Positions 17,480-25,458 of a stretch of DNA of 64,000 bases are shown in pieces. The stretch is from Herbidospora daliensis (lineage in GTDB: Bacteria > Actinomycetota > Actinomycetes > Streptosporangiales > Streptosporangiaceae): the NCBI RefSeq assembly GCF_001570585.1, contig NZ_BBXF01000005.1:620001-684000 (forward strand), written 5' to 3'. Below the pieces are notes generated by a model that had not been told where the DNA came from, made no database searches, and worked only from the letters and a program-made list of their open reading frames with translations. Every line of letters starts with the position of its first letter. Position 1 is the first letter of the stretch. A program made the position numbers and the translations under genes.

Positions 17480-18160
17480 ATGTGGCGAATCGGGCGACTG
17501 GCCCGCATGGCGGGGGTGTCGGAACGCACCCTGCGCCACTACGACAGAACCGGGCTGCTCCACCCCGCCGCCGTCGACCACCTCACCGGCTACCGCTGGT
17601 ACGGCGTCGCCGAACTGTCCCGCCTCGAACGCATCCGCGCCCTGCAACGCCTCGGCCTGCCGCTGCGCGACATCGCCGACCTGCTCGACGCCCCCGAGAC
17701 CGAGACCCGCCGGGCCGTCGCCGAGACCCTCACCCGCCTGCGCGCCGACGTCGCCGCCCTGACCGCCACGGCCGCCGAAGCGGAGCACTACCTGGCCGAC
17801 GAGCTGACCGTGGTCCCCCGCACCGCAACGGTCGGGTCCCGGCGATTGAAAGTACGCCGGTTGACCGCCACCCACCCCTCCGAACTGGCCGGACAGTGTT
17901 CGGGGACCCTGCTGACCTGGCTCGACGGCCCCTTCTCCGCCGCCGTCGCCGACGAGGGCGGCGAACCGCTCACCCTCCCGGCCCGCGAGGTGGTCAGGGC
18001 GGTGCTGCCCACGCCCGCGGGGGTGGTGCGGGCGGGCCACGACCTGTTCACCTGGATCGGCCGCCACGGATTGACGGTGGCCGGCCCGGCGCTGGAGGAG
18101 CACCTGATCGACGAATCGGGCGGCCACGCGGTGGTGCTGGACATCCCGATCGGCCCTTAA
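17480..18160 (+). CDS. MerR-family regulator with C-terminal ligand domain
   Basis: 226 residues. The N-terminal winged helix is canonical: WRIGRLARMAGVSERTLRHYDRTGLLHPA, TGYRWYGVAELSRLERIRALQRLGLPLRDIADLLD, followed by a dimerisation coiled coil (~75-110) and a ~115-residue C-terminal part that could be a GyrI-like small-molecule sensor. The ATG at 17480 lies only 2 bases beyond the candidate operator, so it would also repress itself. Divergent from the six-helix membrane protein gene, its likely target. The inducer is not deducible; no metal-binding cysteine cluster typical of MerR/SoxR proper is visible, which favours an organic ligand. Confidence 0.88.
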   Translation: MWRIGRLARMAGVSERTLRHYDRTGLLHPAAVDHLTGYRWYGVAELSRLERIRALQRLGLPLRDIADLLDAPETETRRAVAETLTRLRADVAALTATAAEAEHYLADELTVVPRTATVGSRRLKVRRLTATHPSELAGQCSGTLLTWLDGPFSAAVADEGGEPLTLPAREVVRAVLPTPAGVVRAGHDLFTWIGRHGLTVAGPALEEHLIDESGGHAVVLDIPIGP

Positions 18161-18837
18161 CCGGTCAGCCCGGCGTCGTGGGCCAGCAGGGCGATCTGGG
18201 TGCGGTTGTTGAGGTCGAGCTTGTCGAGGATGTGCGAGATGTGCGCCTTCACGGTCGCGACGCTCATGAACAACTCGCCGCCGATCTCGGCGTTCGACCT
18301 GCCCCGCCCCACCGCGACGGCCACCTCCCGCTCCCGCGCGCTGAGCCCGCCCAGCACCCGCACGGCATGCTGCCGCCGGGCGGCCGCGCCCGAGTCGGCG
18401 ACGTGCGCGATCAGCTGACGGGTCACCGTCGGCGACAGAATGGGTTCCCCCGCCGCCACCCGGACGATCGCCCGCAGGATCTCGGCGGGCGGCGTGTGCT
18501 TCAGCAGGAACCCGCCCGCTCCGGCGCGCAGGGCCCGCAGCACGTACTCGTCGGCGTCGAAGGTCGTCAGCACGACGACCTCGGGCGGATCGGCCCGCGC
18601 CCGCAGCAGCTCGGTGGCGGCGAGGCCGTCGAGCACCGGCATGCGGATGTCCATCAGCACGACGTCGGGGGCGCACTCCTCGACGGCGGCGGGCACCTCG
18701 GCCCCGGAGCCCGCCTCGCCCACCACGCACAGCTCGGGCGCGGCCGCGATGATCATCCTCAACCCGGCCCTGACCAGCGGATCGTCGTCGACGATGAGCA
18801 CCCGGATCGGGTCGTTCACCTCGGCCACGGCAACCAC
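18157..18837 (-). CDS. NarL/FixJ-type response regulator
   Basis: 226 residues. Receiver domain (~8-125): acidic pair in IVDDDPLVRAG, phospho-acceptor Asp in VVLMDIRMPVLDG, Thr in VVLTTFDADEYV and Lys in GGFLLKHTPP. C-terminal LuxR-type HTH (~160-222): LSAREREVAVAVGRGRSNAEIGGELFMSVATVKAHISHILDKL. Start codon lies inside the end of the histidine-kinase gene (22-base overlap), so the pair is co-translated. Its 3' end overlaps the convergent MerR gene by 4 bases. Target genes unknown; the divergent small membrane protein at 20043 is a candidate. Confidence 0.93.
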   Translation of the reverse strand: MVAVAEVNDPIRVLIVDDDPLVRAGLRMIIAAAPELCVVGEAGSGAEVPAAVEECAPDVVLMDIRMPVLDGLAATELLRARADPPEVVVLTTFDADEYVLRALRAGAGGFLLKHTPPAEILRAIVRVAAGEPILSPTVTRQLIAHVADSGAAARRQHAVRVLGGLSAREREVAVAVGRGRSNAEIGGELFMSVATVKAHISHILDKLDLNNRTQIALLAHDAGLTG

Positions 18838-19931
18838 GCCCGCAGCCGGAACTCACCCGCGGCGGTCGGCCCGTACTCCAGCCGTCCACCGGCCAGCCCG
18901 GCCCGCTCGGCGAGCCCGATCAGCCCCCTGCCGCCGCCCGGAATCCCGGCGACGCCCCCCGCCGGGTTGCGCACCTCGACCGTCAGCCCCTCCCCCGCCG
19001 CCCCGCCGACGGCCACCGACACCTCGCCGTCGCGGCCGTGCTTGCGCGCATTGGTGAGCCCTTCCTGCACGATCCTGTACGCCCCCCTCCCGATCGCCGC
19101 GGGCGGCTCCCCCACTTGGCAGTCGAACAGCACCCGCATCCCCGCGCGGCGTGACTGATCGACCAGGTCGGAGAGGTCGGCGAGGCTGGGCTGGGGCAAC
19201 TCCGGCACCTCCGGGGACCGGTCGGTGCGGAGCATGCCGATGACCTCGCGCAGTTCCTCCAGGGCCCGGTGCGCGCTGTCGCGGATCACCCCGGCGGCGC
19301 GGGCGACCTCCTCGGGAGCGGCGTCGGGACGGAGCTCAAGGGCACCGGCGTGGAGGCTGAGGAGGGACAGGCGGTGGGCGAGCACGTCGTGCATCTCCCG
19401 GGCGATCTGGTCGCGTTCGGACTGGCGGACCTGGGCCAGGTGCAGCTCCCGCTCCGATTCGACGCGCCGGGAGCGTTCACGGAGGGACTCACGTCTGGCC
19501 TTGACGAACAGCCCCCAGGCGAGGACGGCGGCCACGCAGGCGAAGCCGAGCAGGAACTGCCACCAGGCCGGCACCGGAACGTCGGGCCTGACCAACGGCG
19601 TCACGAACGGGACCAGCACGGCCCCGGCCACGATCGGGCCGACCACCTTCACGGGCCGGTGGGCCGCGACGGTGAACAGGGCGATCAGCGCGACGCCGGC
19701 GGCCGACATCGAATAGACGCTCGCCGCCACCGTGACCACCGCGAACCCGACGGGTCGGCTTCGGCGCAGCCACACGCCCAGGCAGCTCAGCGCGCCGAGG
19801 ACGGCGTCGACCGCGAACGGGACCGGCGCGGGGTGGTGGTCGAGGTTGTCGATCACGCCGAGCGTCGTCAGGGCGATGGCCAGCAGGAACAACGCCGCGT
19901 CGGTGGCCCGGCCGCGACCTGGGGTCGTCAC
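18816..19931 (-). CDS. NarL-class sensor histidine kinase
   Basis: 371 residues from GTG 19931; the frame continues upstream but those codons are antisense-like. About four to five N-terminal membrane helices (~10-150) with short loops and no extracellular domain, then a HisKA_3 dimerisation segment with phospho-acceptor His in RDQIAREMHDVLAHRLSLLSLHAG, and a compact HATPase domain with NARKHG (N box) and GGRGLIGLAERAGLAGG (G box). This is the architecture of intramembrane-sensing actinobacterial kinases, often responding to envelope stress. Cognate partner is the overlapping response regulator. Confidence 0.9.
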   Translation of the reverse strand: MTTPGRGRATDAALFLLAIALTTLGVIDNLDHHPAPVPFAVDAVLGALSCLGVWLRRSRPVGFAVVTVAASVYSMSAAGVALIALFTVAAHRPVKVVGPIVAGAVLVPFVTPLVRPDVPVPAWWQFLLGFACVAAVLAWGLFVKARRESLRERSRRVESERELHLAQVRQSERDQIAREMHDVLAHRLSLLSLHAGALELRPDAAPEEVARAAGVIRDSAHRALEELREVIGMLRTDRSPEVPELPQPSLADLSDLVDQSRRAGMRVLFDCQVGEPPAAIGRGAYRIVQEGLTNARKHGRDGEVSVAVGGAAGEGLTVEVRNPAGGVAGIPGGGRGLIGLAERAGLAGGRLEYGPTAAGEFRLRAWLPWPR

Positions 19932-20042
19932 GATCAACAGGGTACGTCCGGGGGTGACCCAGCGGAATTCGACCAAAGTAGGTCCTGTTTCGCCGACCTT
20001 CGGGCGTGGCGACGGGCTTGCTCGGCGGGTGAGCCTGTCGCC

Positions 20043-20438
20043 ATGACCGATGACCAGATGCGAGCGAGACTGTCCACTCTGTGGATCGTCGTTCTGCTCA
20101 CCATGATCTACGCGGACGTGCTCAGTTTCCTGGACGGGGAGTTCCTGCGGGGGCTCCTGGCCGGGCATGCCGGCGGTGTTCCCGTCACCTCGCTGCTGCT
20201 GGTGGGGTCGGCGGTGATGGTCGAGATCCCGATCGTGATGGTGGTGTTGTCGCGGGTGCTGAAACCGGTGGTGATGCGGCGGGTGACGCTGGTGGCGGCG
20301 CCGCTGACGGCGGTGTTCATCGTCGGCGGCGGGTCGCTCAAACCGCATTACCTGGTGCTGGGTGCTGTTGAGCTGGTGTGCCTGGCCGTGATCGTGCGGC
20401 AGGTCTGGCGCATGGACGTGGCGGGTTCGACGGGATGA
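20043..20438 (+). CDS. Small four-helix membrane protein (DUF6326-like)
   Basis: 131 residues from ATG 20043. The order of helices and loops (RLSTLWIVVLLTMIYADVLSFL; VTSLLLVGSAVMVEIPIVMVVLSRVL; RRVTLVAAPLTAVFIVGG; YLVLGAVELVCLAVIVRQVW) matches what I remember of DUF6326 proteins. Function unknown. Divergent from the two-component operon, with about 110 bases between the two starts, so it may be controlled by that system, which is a common arrangement for sensor-linked membrane proteins. Followed by a GC-rich hairpin at 20495-20515. Confidence 0.65.
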   Translation: MTDDQMRARLSTLWIVVLLTMIYADVLSFLDGEFLRGLLAGHAGGVPVTSLLLVGSAVMVEIPIVMVVLSRVLKPVVMRRVTLVAAPLTAVFIVGGGSLKPHYLVLGAVELVCLAVIVRQVWRMDVAGSTG

Positions 20439-20494
20439 GGCTTCGCCTGGTCCGCTTCAACTATGCGGCCTTCACCGGGACTGCCGTTCGACGG

Positions 20495-20515
20495 GGCGGC
20501 CGTTGGCCGGCCGCC
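20495..20515 (+). terminator. GC-rich hairpin after small membrane-protein gene
   Basis: GGCGGCCG (20495-20502) pairs perfectly with CGGCCGCC (20508-20515) across a 5-base loop, 57 bases after the stop. No T-run follows, as is usual for actinomycete terminators; assignment is therefore only probable. The remaining intergenic DNA to 20662 shows nothing else I recognise. Confidence 0.4.
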
Positions 20516-20662
20516 ACGGTGATCGACGGGGTGGCGGCTGGAGGTCTCCGGTGAGAAGGCGGAACTGGTGAGAGTTGCGGACACACCTTTAGGTGATCTT
20601 CCACCATAACTGCGCTTATGACGGCCCGAATAATTCCGGAATGACCGAATCGCAGTGAACGC

Positions 20663-22570
20663 TCACGAGCAATCCTGGGACCGGTTGTCGGCGCTTGTTT
20701 CTCCGCAGCGTCGGGCCCAGTAGGCGAGGTTGGCGCGGGCGGTCAGCGTGGCGGGGTGTTCGGCACCCGAGACGCGTTCGCGGATGGGCAGCAGCGCGGC
20801 GTACTGGTCACGCGCCCCGGCCGCATCCCCCGCCCACCCCGACCAGAGAGCGAGTTCATGCCGGGCGGTCAGCGTGTCGGGGTGTTCGGCACCCGAGACG
20901 CGTTCGCGGACGGGCAGCAGCGCGGCGAACTGGTCACGCGCCCCAGCCGCGTCCCCCGCCTGCCCCGACCAACGGGCGAGGTTGGCACGGGCGGTCAGTG
21001 TGTTGGGGTGTTCGGGTCCGTGGTGGTTGAGCTGGGCCTGGTAGCGCTGGTGTTGCAGGGTTTTGGCGGTGGCGTAGCCCCCGCTGGCGTCCAGGTAGGC
21101 GATCACCTGGTACATCGCCTCCGATCGCGGGGGCAGGACCGCGCGGGCGTGGGCCAGCAGCCGCCGGTAGGCCGGCCAGCTGCCGATCACGTCCGGATCC
21201 TCGGGCAGCTCGGCGGTCAGCAGGTCGGCGGCCTGGGCGTGGATGTCGTGGCGCTCGTGTTCGGGGAGGTCGTTCCGGGTGACGGCTTGGACCAGGCGGT
21301 GGACGCTGACGGTGTCGGAACCGGTGCCGGTGCCGGTGTCGCTGTCCGGGGTGATGGTGATCATGCTGTAGGAGGCCAGCAGCCCCAGTGCCTGGCCGAT
21401 CTGAAGTTCATCGGCGTCGGGCAGGTGGTGCAGGACGGTGATGGGCAGCTGATCGGGGGCGTAACAGGCCAGCAGCGCCAGCAGCCGGGGAGCCAGCGGG
21501 TCCTGGGCGGCGATCCGGATGCGGGTGATCGTCCAGACCTGAGCGATGACGCGTTCGCCGTCGCCGCCGGGCGGCGCGGCCGCGTGAACCTTGCCCGGGT
21601 TGTCGCGCAGCAGCGCGCGGTAGGTGGTGAGGTTCATCCCGGGTGTGCGGGCGATGAACGCCGCGGCCTGCGTCAGGGCCAGCGGCAGAAATCCCAGATC
21701 CTCAGCCAGCCCGCCCAGTTCGGCCGACTCGGCCGGGCCGGCCTTGTGCGCGGGGACGCCTCTGCCGGGCGGTCGGCTGGGATGTGCCTGGATGATCATC
21801 CGGGTGAGGAGTCGCTGGGCGGGTTCGGGGTCCAGTACCTCCAGGCTGATGGGGGTGCAGCCCAGGTCCCTCCAGCCGGTGTCGCGCCGGGTGGTGATCA
21901 GCACGTGCCCGCCGGTCAGCCGGCCCAGGTAAGGGTGCAGGTCGCGGGCGTCTTCGACGTTGTCGAAGACGAGCAACCAGCCGGGGTGGGCGGCGAGCCA
22001 CGCCAGCGCCCAGTCGGCCGCCTCCTGCGCCGTCGCCGCAGAGGCCGCCACCGAGTCGGCGCCCGCGCAGATCGCCCGGGTCAGGCCCGCCAGCGAGGTC
22101 TGGATCTGGGCCGGGGTGTCGGCGTCGATCCACCACACCAGCCGGTAGGTGTCGTGGTGGCGGGCGGCGTACTGCAACGCCAGTTCGCTTTTGCCGATCC
22201 CGCCCAGCCCGTACACGGCCGCCTGCGTGATCACCACCGGCTCCACCCTGGCCGATCCTGCGGACCTTGCCACTGGTGGCTTGCCTGGCGTCTTGGGTGT
22301 GGTGGTCAGTGTCTTGCGCAGCCGGGTGAGCACCTGCTGGCGGCCCAGGAAGACCGCCGTCGGCGGGCGGGGTAACCCGGACAAGCTGGCGGGGACGGTG
22401 AGCGTGGCCGCGTCCGGCAACGGCGGCCGCGACACCACTTGCTGCTGGTGAATGGTCACCTCGCGGGCATTCACCTGGTTGAGGTGACCACCCACGGCCG
22501 ACCCGCTCACGCTCTGGCCGCCAGACGCTGCTCCGCCTGGTTCCTGGACGCCCTGGCTCACACAGTTCAT
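20663..22570 (-). CDS. NLR-like STAND NTPase (NB-ARC + TPR), NLR0
   Basis: 635 residues from ATG 22570 (a GTG at 22609 would add 13). N-terminal ~45 residues are low-complexity and end in SVSGSAVGGHLNQVNAREVTIH (read as two pieces, residues ~20-41), a possible variant of the RHIM-like signalling motifs seen in the neighbouring NLRs. NB-ARC ATPase ~100-400: Walker A YGLGGIGKSELALQYA, Walker B WLLVFDNVEDA, and GLPL-type LGFLPLALTQAAAFI. Winged-helix-like region, then only about three TPR-like units of ~42 residues (GAEHPDTLTARHELALWSGWAGDAAGARDQ...), ending abruptly, so the array may be shortened. Role inferred: sensor/switch in conflict or cell-death signalling. Stands alone without a visible adjacent effector. 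Confidence 0.85.
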   Translation of the reverse strand: MNCVSQGVQEPGGAASGGQSVSGSAVGGHLNQVNAREVTIHQQQVVSRPPLPDAATLTVPASLSGLPRPPTAVFLGRQQVLTRLRKTLTTTPKTPGKPPVARSAGSARVEPVVITQAAVYGLGGIGKSELALQYAARHHDTYRLVWWIDADTPAQIQTSLAGLTRAICAGADSVAASAATAQEAADWALAWLAAHPGWLLVFDNVEDARDLHPYLGRLTGGHVLITTRRDTGWRDLGCTPISLEVLDPEPAQRLLTRMIIQAHPSRPPGRGVPAHKAGPAESAELGGLAEDLGFLPLALTQAAAFIARTPGMNLTTYRALLRDNPGKVHAAAPPGGDGERVIAQVWTITRIRIAAQDPLAPRLLALLACYAPDQLPITVLHHLPDADELQIGQALGLLASYSMITITPDSDTGTGTGSDTVSVHRLVQAVTRNDLPEHERHDIHAQAADLLTAELPEDPDVIGSWPAYRRLLAHARAVLPPRSEAMYQVIAYLDASGGYATAKTLQHQRYQAQLNHHGPEHPNTLTARANLARWSGQAGDAAGARDQFAALLPVRERVSGAEHPDTLTARHELALWSGWAGDAAGARDQYAALLPIRERVSGAEHPATLTARANLAYWARRCGETSADNRSQDCS

Positions 22571-22714
22571 GCTGCCGCCCGCACGCACCCAACGGCAGCA
22601 TGGCGACACAAATCGTGATCAGAAACCCGCCAGCCCTACAGACACCCGATTATGTAGGCCCTATTTGTCTTTGTGTGCGAGGTGTGCGAGGTATGCACCG
22701 TGCGCCGTGCGGTT

Positions 22715-23080
22715 TCAAAATGGGGCCCGTCTGTGAGGCCCCGGCACCTCGGCCTGGGGTCGGTCAGCGCTCTGGCTGCCGACCCGCTTGCGCAGGTTCA
22801 CCACCTGCTTCCCGGTGAGGCCCACCGCCCGTTCCTCACCCTCAGCCCCGAGCTCCAGCCCGCAGATCAGCACCAGCCCTGGGTAGTCCGCCCAGGGTTC
22901 CCCTTCATGTCGGCCACCAGCGCCGGGGCCGCCGCGCCGATCGAGCTCCCGGCCGGTCGCCGCCCGGATGGCCCGGTTTGCGCCGGTCAGCGTGGCGATC
23001 CTCTTGGCACGGTCACCCGCATTGGCCAGGAGCTCGACCGCTCGCGCGGTGCCATCGACCTCGATCAGCAGGTAGATCAT
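22715..23080 (-). CDS. Small protein, paralogue of the 35.4-kb gene, unknown function
   Basis: 121 residues from ATG 23080, chosen because GGAG sits 6 bases upstream. Residues 1-45 (MIYLLIEVDGTARAVELLA, NAGDRAKRIATLTGAN) align with residues ~11-52 of the protein at 35445-35723 (VVVDSDGTWREIDLPADPAERVDAFAVLTGAD): both have an E/D-x-DGT-x-R hairpin followed by a charged helix and LTGA. The C-terminal part (YPGLVLICGLELGAEGEERAVGLTGKQVVNLRKRV) is different. No known domain recognised. A palindrome-containing block and a decayed copy of the paralogue's 5' end lie upstream (23100-23215). Confidence 0.55.
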   Translation of the reverse strand: MIYLLIEVDGTARAVELLANAGDRAKRIATLTGANRAIRAATGRELDRRGGPGAGGRHEGEPWADYPGLVLICGLELGAEGEERAVGLTGKQVVNLRKRVGSQSADRPQAEVPGPHRRAPF

Positions 23081-23129
23081 GTCGCGCTCCCTTATGGGCG
23101 GGGGCCGCTTATAGAGATGGGCCCGTAAG

Positions 23130-23183
23130 TGAGGACCGCGTAACCCGCACCCGTCCTGCCCCCAAGCCACCTCCGGTGCGGTG
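23130..23183 (-). pseudogene. Decayed 5' end of a homologue of the 35.4-kb small gene
   Basis: Reading minus from 23183, ATCACCGCACCGGAGGTGGC and the following bases (TTGGGGGCAGGACGGG) align with the start of the gene at 35723 (ATGACTAACGCTGAGGCGGC, then TCGGGGCAGGATGGT), but the ATG has become ATC and the frame is lost. The similarity is preceded in both places by the same palindrome block. It appears to be the remnant of a duplicated gene start. Confidence 0.4.
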
Positions 23184-23213
23184 ATCTTGTACGTGAACGT
23201 ACGTCAATCAGTG
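23184..23213. promoter_or_regulatory. Palindromic operator-like block, copy 1
   Basis: The block contains the perfect inverted repeat GTACG-TGAA-CGTAC (23189-23202) inside ATCTTGTA...ACGTCAATCA. The same block recurs at 35722-35752, where the palindrome is GTAAG-TGAAC-CTTAC: the arms differ but each remains perfectly self-complementary, so the symmetry itself appears to be kept. Likely a binding site for a dimeric regulator acting on the small gene family. The DNA between 23081 and 23405 otherwise holds only the decayed gene start; I see no further gene. Confidence 0.55.
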
Positions 23214-23405
23214 GCCGCTTACTCCCGTAAGGGATCGCGACGCAGGTCTGTTCTCCGCTCCGGGGCCAGACGTCTAGGACATCTTTGGGACGTCTTGAGG
23301 GCCGATATCCTCCGCAAGACGTCCGGAAGCCCCGGCACATCAGCGCGATTCGCCGCAGGGCGGTCGGCGTCCGCTTGCCGCCCGGCCCCCACACCAGACG
23401 TTGTG

Positions 23406-24164
23406 TTATTTCGCCTCTCGGGCCGGAAACTCGACGATTCCGAGTTCGTGTGCCTTCACAACAGCCAGTATCCGATCATGCACGCCGAGTTTCGCGTAGA
23501 TGTTCTGAATGTGCTTACGGACGGTGGTCACGCTGATACGCCGGAGGCTGGCAATCTGCTGGGCGCTGGCCCCTCGAGCGATGAGCACCATGATGTCAGC
23601 CTCTCTCTGCGTAAGCCCCGCTCGCGACCTGCCCTCATCGAATCCGGGTGGCGATGGCCAGGGAAGGGCGAATCGGTCGAGCGAGCGGATGACGGGCCAG
23701 ATCGCATGCGCCCCGAAAACGTCCTGATCGGTGAAGTCACCCGACTCCCGGGACAGTCCCCAGCCGCTGCCGCCTGTGAGCTTCTCCGGTCTTGCGGTGC
23801 ACAGCATCAATTGATGATTCATTCTCATGCTGCGCATGTAGTCGTTGTAGAAGTCGTCTGACATGAGTTCACTACGAGTCCGGCAGTCGCTGATCCGCGC
23901 GGGGCGCATCGTGGAGGCGCGCGAGCGGTAGCGAAGAATGATCGGATGCTGGTGGATCGCCACGCCGAACGCCTCCGGCCCCGGATAAACATCATCCGGA
24001 TATCCCCAGGTTTGGATCACTCGATCATCTTGACGCCACCAAGCGATGTGGTCCGCGTCGATGAGCCGGCGCAGGCAATCGTGCACCACTTCCAGATAGG
24101 CACTGTGCTCGAGCACCGCCTGTCCCTGATAACTCACTTCCTGTACAACCACACGGATGTCCAC
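23406..24164 (-). CDS. LuxR-family regulator with N-terminal sensor domain
   Basis: 252 residues from GTG 24164 (GGGGGAA upstream). Residues ~15-165 form a GAF/PAS-like or autoinducer-binding-like region (LRRLIDADHIAWWRQDD, YNDYMRSMRMNHQLMLC) and residues ~185-245 a LuxR HTH: GLTQREADIMVLIARGASAQQIASLRRISVTTVRKHIQNIYAKLGVHDRILAVVKAHELGI. Codon use is noticeably less GC-rich than neighbouring housekeeping genes, suggesting transfer. It is divergent from a tight three-gene set of small proteins (24273-25221) with 108 bases between, so it probably controls them. No receiver Asp, so it is a one-component regulator with an unknown signal. Confidence 0.85.
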   Translation of the reverse strand: MDIRVVVQEVSYQGQAVLEHSAYLEVVHDCLRRLIDADHIAWWRQDDRVIQTWGYPDDVYPGPEAFGVAIHQHPIILRYRSRASTMRPARISDCRTRSELMSDDFYNDYMRSMRMNHQLMLCTARPEKLTGGSGWGLSRESGDFTDQDVFGAHAIWPVIRSLDRFALPWPSPPGFDEGRSRAGLTQREADIMVLIARGASAQQIASLRRISVTTVRKHIQNIYAKLGVHDRILAVVKAHELGIVEFPAREAK

Positions 24165-24272
24165 TATTCCCCCGGCCTCGCTCTTGCAATACCCAAAAGA
24201 GCGTATGGCGACCGGAATAGCCTGCGGAAGAGGCTACTCGTACGGATCCTCAAACAGTCGAATGGAGCGGAC

Positions 24273-24623
24273 ATGCAGAATCCGGAGAAACGGCCCCTGC
24301 GAAGAGGTGATATCCAGAACTTCGAATTTCCCGCCGGACCGTCGACCGACTTCGGCCAGGCCGTTTCAACGCCGGCGGCGCGTGTGCACCTCCTGCTGGC
24401 CGATGACGGGGCCGGACAGGGCGGCGGCGAACTCGACGACGCGCTCGATGCCCTCGGCGCGGCGTACACGGAGAACGGCCAGGTGGTCTGGGAGGCACCC
24501 GACAGCCTCGACCCCCACCTCGCCGAACATCTACACCGGTCCGTGGCGGCGCTGAACGGGCTCATCGCCGACGGCGCCCTCGAAGTCGACTCATCGGGCG
24601 CCATCAAGCCGATCGGAGGATGA
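24273..24623 (+). CDS. Hypothetical protein, first of three-gene cassette
   Basis: 116 residues from ATG 24273 behind GGAG (24264-24267). Charged N-terminus (MQNPEKRPLRRGDIQNFEFPAG), then VHLLLADDGAGQGGGELDDALDALGAAYTENGQVVWEAPDSLDPHLAEHLHRSVAALNGLIADGALEVDSSGAIKPIGG, which predicts mixed alpha/beta with an acidic helix; no signal peptide or membrane helix. Unrecognised family. Its GGAGG near the 3' end serves as the ribosome site for the next gene, which begins one base after its TGA, so the three small genes are one unit facing the LuxR regulator. Confidence 0.65.
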   Translation: MQNPEKRPLRRGDIQNFEFPAGPSTDFGQAVSTPAARVHLLLADDGAGQGGGELDDALDALGAAYTENGQVVWEAPDSLDPHLAEHLHRSVAALNGLIADGALEVDSSGAIKPIGG

Positions 24624-24624
24624 C

Positions 24625-24891
24625 ATGGCCAGTGCCGAACTCCGATGGTGGGGGGTCATCCTCCACCTCGACCAGAACGAAGCGTGCTTACTGGCCAAAG
24701 GCAGACCTGAGGGGGAACTGGCGCTCAACGCGATACCACCCCCATACGGGCAACTAGTGATCGGCGCGATCGCATTGCACAAGGCCATCATCAGAAACAA
24801 CATCGGCGCCCAGGGAATCGACATCCACATCAGCTGGGCCGGGGTCGCACATTGGTTCGGTCGAATCGGCGCTCCACAAGCCTGCATTTAA
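24625..24891 (+). CDS. Small protein with glycine/alanine-poor hydrophobic core, unknown, second of cassette
   Basis: 88 residues from ATG 24625, translationally coupled to the preceding gene. Begins ASAELRWWGVILHLDQNEACLLAKG, has a hydrophobic helix (YGQLVIGAIALHKAIIR) and ends GIDIHISWAGVAHWFGRIGAPQACI. The frame of a Trp-Gly-x-x-h-x-L start, a central hydrophobic helix and a terminal G-x-D-I-H-I strand resembles, from memory, a group of small Gram-positive proteins sometimes considered bacteriocin-like; I cannot verify this. No signal peptide. Two cysteines. May be a toxin, pore or structural protein. Confidence 0.6.
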   Translation: MASAELRWWGVILHLDQNEACLLAKGRPEGELALNAIPPPYGQLVIGAIALHKAIIRNNIGAQGIDIHISWAGVAHWFGRIGAPQACI

Positions 24892-24903
24892 GGAGAAAAG
24901 GAA

Positions 24904-25221
24904 ATGGCAGCGAATCTTCTCGTCAACATGGGACCGTGCGACGATGTCGCCACCCTGTACATCAACGGCACCGCGCTTTACACCACGCAACTCGACCAGC
25001 AGACGACCTTCCGCCGGGAGTTGGCCGACGGCGAGTACAGTGTCCGGTTCGCCGTGAAGAACAAGGGCTTGTGGTCCTGGAAGGCGCAACTTCAGGTCTA
25101 CATCAACAGGCGGCTGGTGATCGACGTTAACGAGACCGGCAACAGCGGCCTTTGGGGCGGGCAGGTCTTCAACCACGAGTGGCCGATCATCATCAAGAAC
25201 TCGGAAGTCGTGGACTACTGA
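24904..25221 (+). CDS. Small beta-rich protein, unknown, third of cassette
   Basis: 105 residues from ATG 24904 behind AAGGAG. Alternating strands (ANLLVNMGPCDDVATLYINGT, TFRRELADGEYSVRFAVKNKGLWSWKAQLQVYINRRLVIDV, EWPIIIKNSEVVDY) suggest a small beta-sandwich. No signal peptide or membrane helix. Not recognised. Spacing of 12 bases from the preceding gene and the same lower GC make it part of the cassette. Possible roles include an immunity partner or a structural component for the 88-residue protein, but nothing in the sequence proves this. Confidence 0.6.
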   Translation: MAANLLVNMGPCDDVATLYINGTALYTTQLDQQTTFRRELADGEYSVRFAVKNKGLWSWKAQLQVYINRRLVIDVNETGNSGLWGGQVFNHEWPIIIKNSEVVDY

Positions 25222-25405
25222 CCTTCTGGAAGTCCAGCCAGCGGCTGGCTTGTGTCCACCAGATAGGCACCACCATGTCCGAACAGGGCCGACGCCAACA
25301 CGAAGTACACCCCGACCCGGGGAAGGCAGCACCCGCAGCCTCCGCTCGGTCCGGCCCGTCTCGGTGAGCACCGCATCAACCAGCCTCTTGACGCCTGGGA
25401 ACGAC

Positions 25406-25445
25406 CCTTAACTTCGCGGCATTGGGCGTCCGCTCATGAAACGCC
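25406..25445 (+). repeat. ~40-bp dispersed element, copy 1
   Basis: The segment with core ACTTCGCGGCATTG followed by GGGCGTCCGCTCATGAAACGCC matches 36961-37000 (core AGCTTCGCGGCATTG, then CGCGGTCGTCTATTAAACACC) at roughly 30 of 38 positions in the same orientation. It lies just beyond the 3' end of NLR1. A shorter, weaker inverted match is at 34513-34530. The remaining bases 25222-25405 hold only a small hairpin (25234-25248, CCAGCC/GGCTGG) after the third cassette gene. Confidence 0.5.
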
Positions 25446-25458
25446 AAACCTGGCGCAC

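Noticed and set aside
23092-23394. 100-codon minus-strand ORF
   Set aside because: It crosses the palindrome block and the decayed gene start in a different frame; low-quality composition, no ribosome site.
24754-25371. 205-codon minus-strand frame opposite the small-gene cassette
   Set aside because: Antisense to two genes with strong ribosome sites and sensible products.
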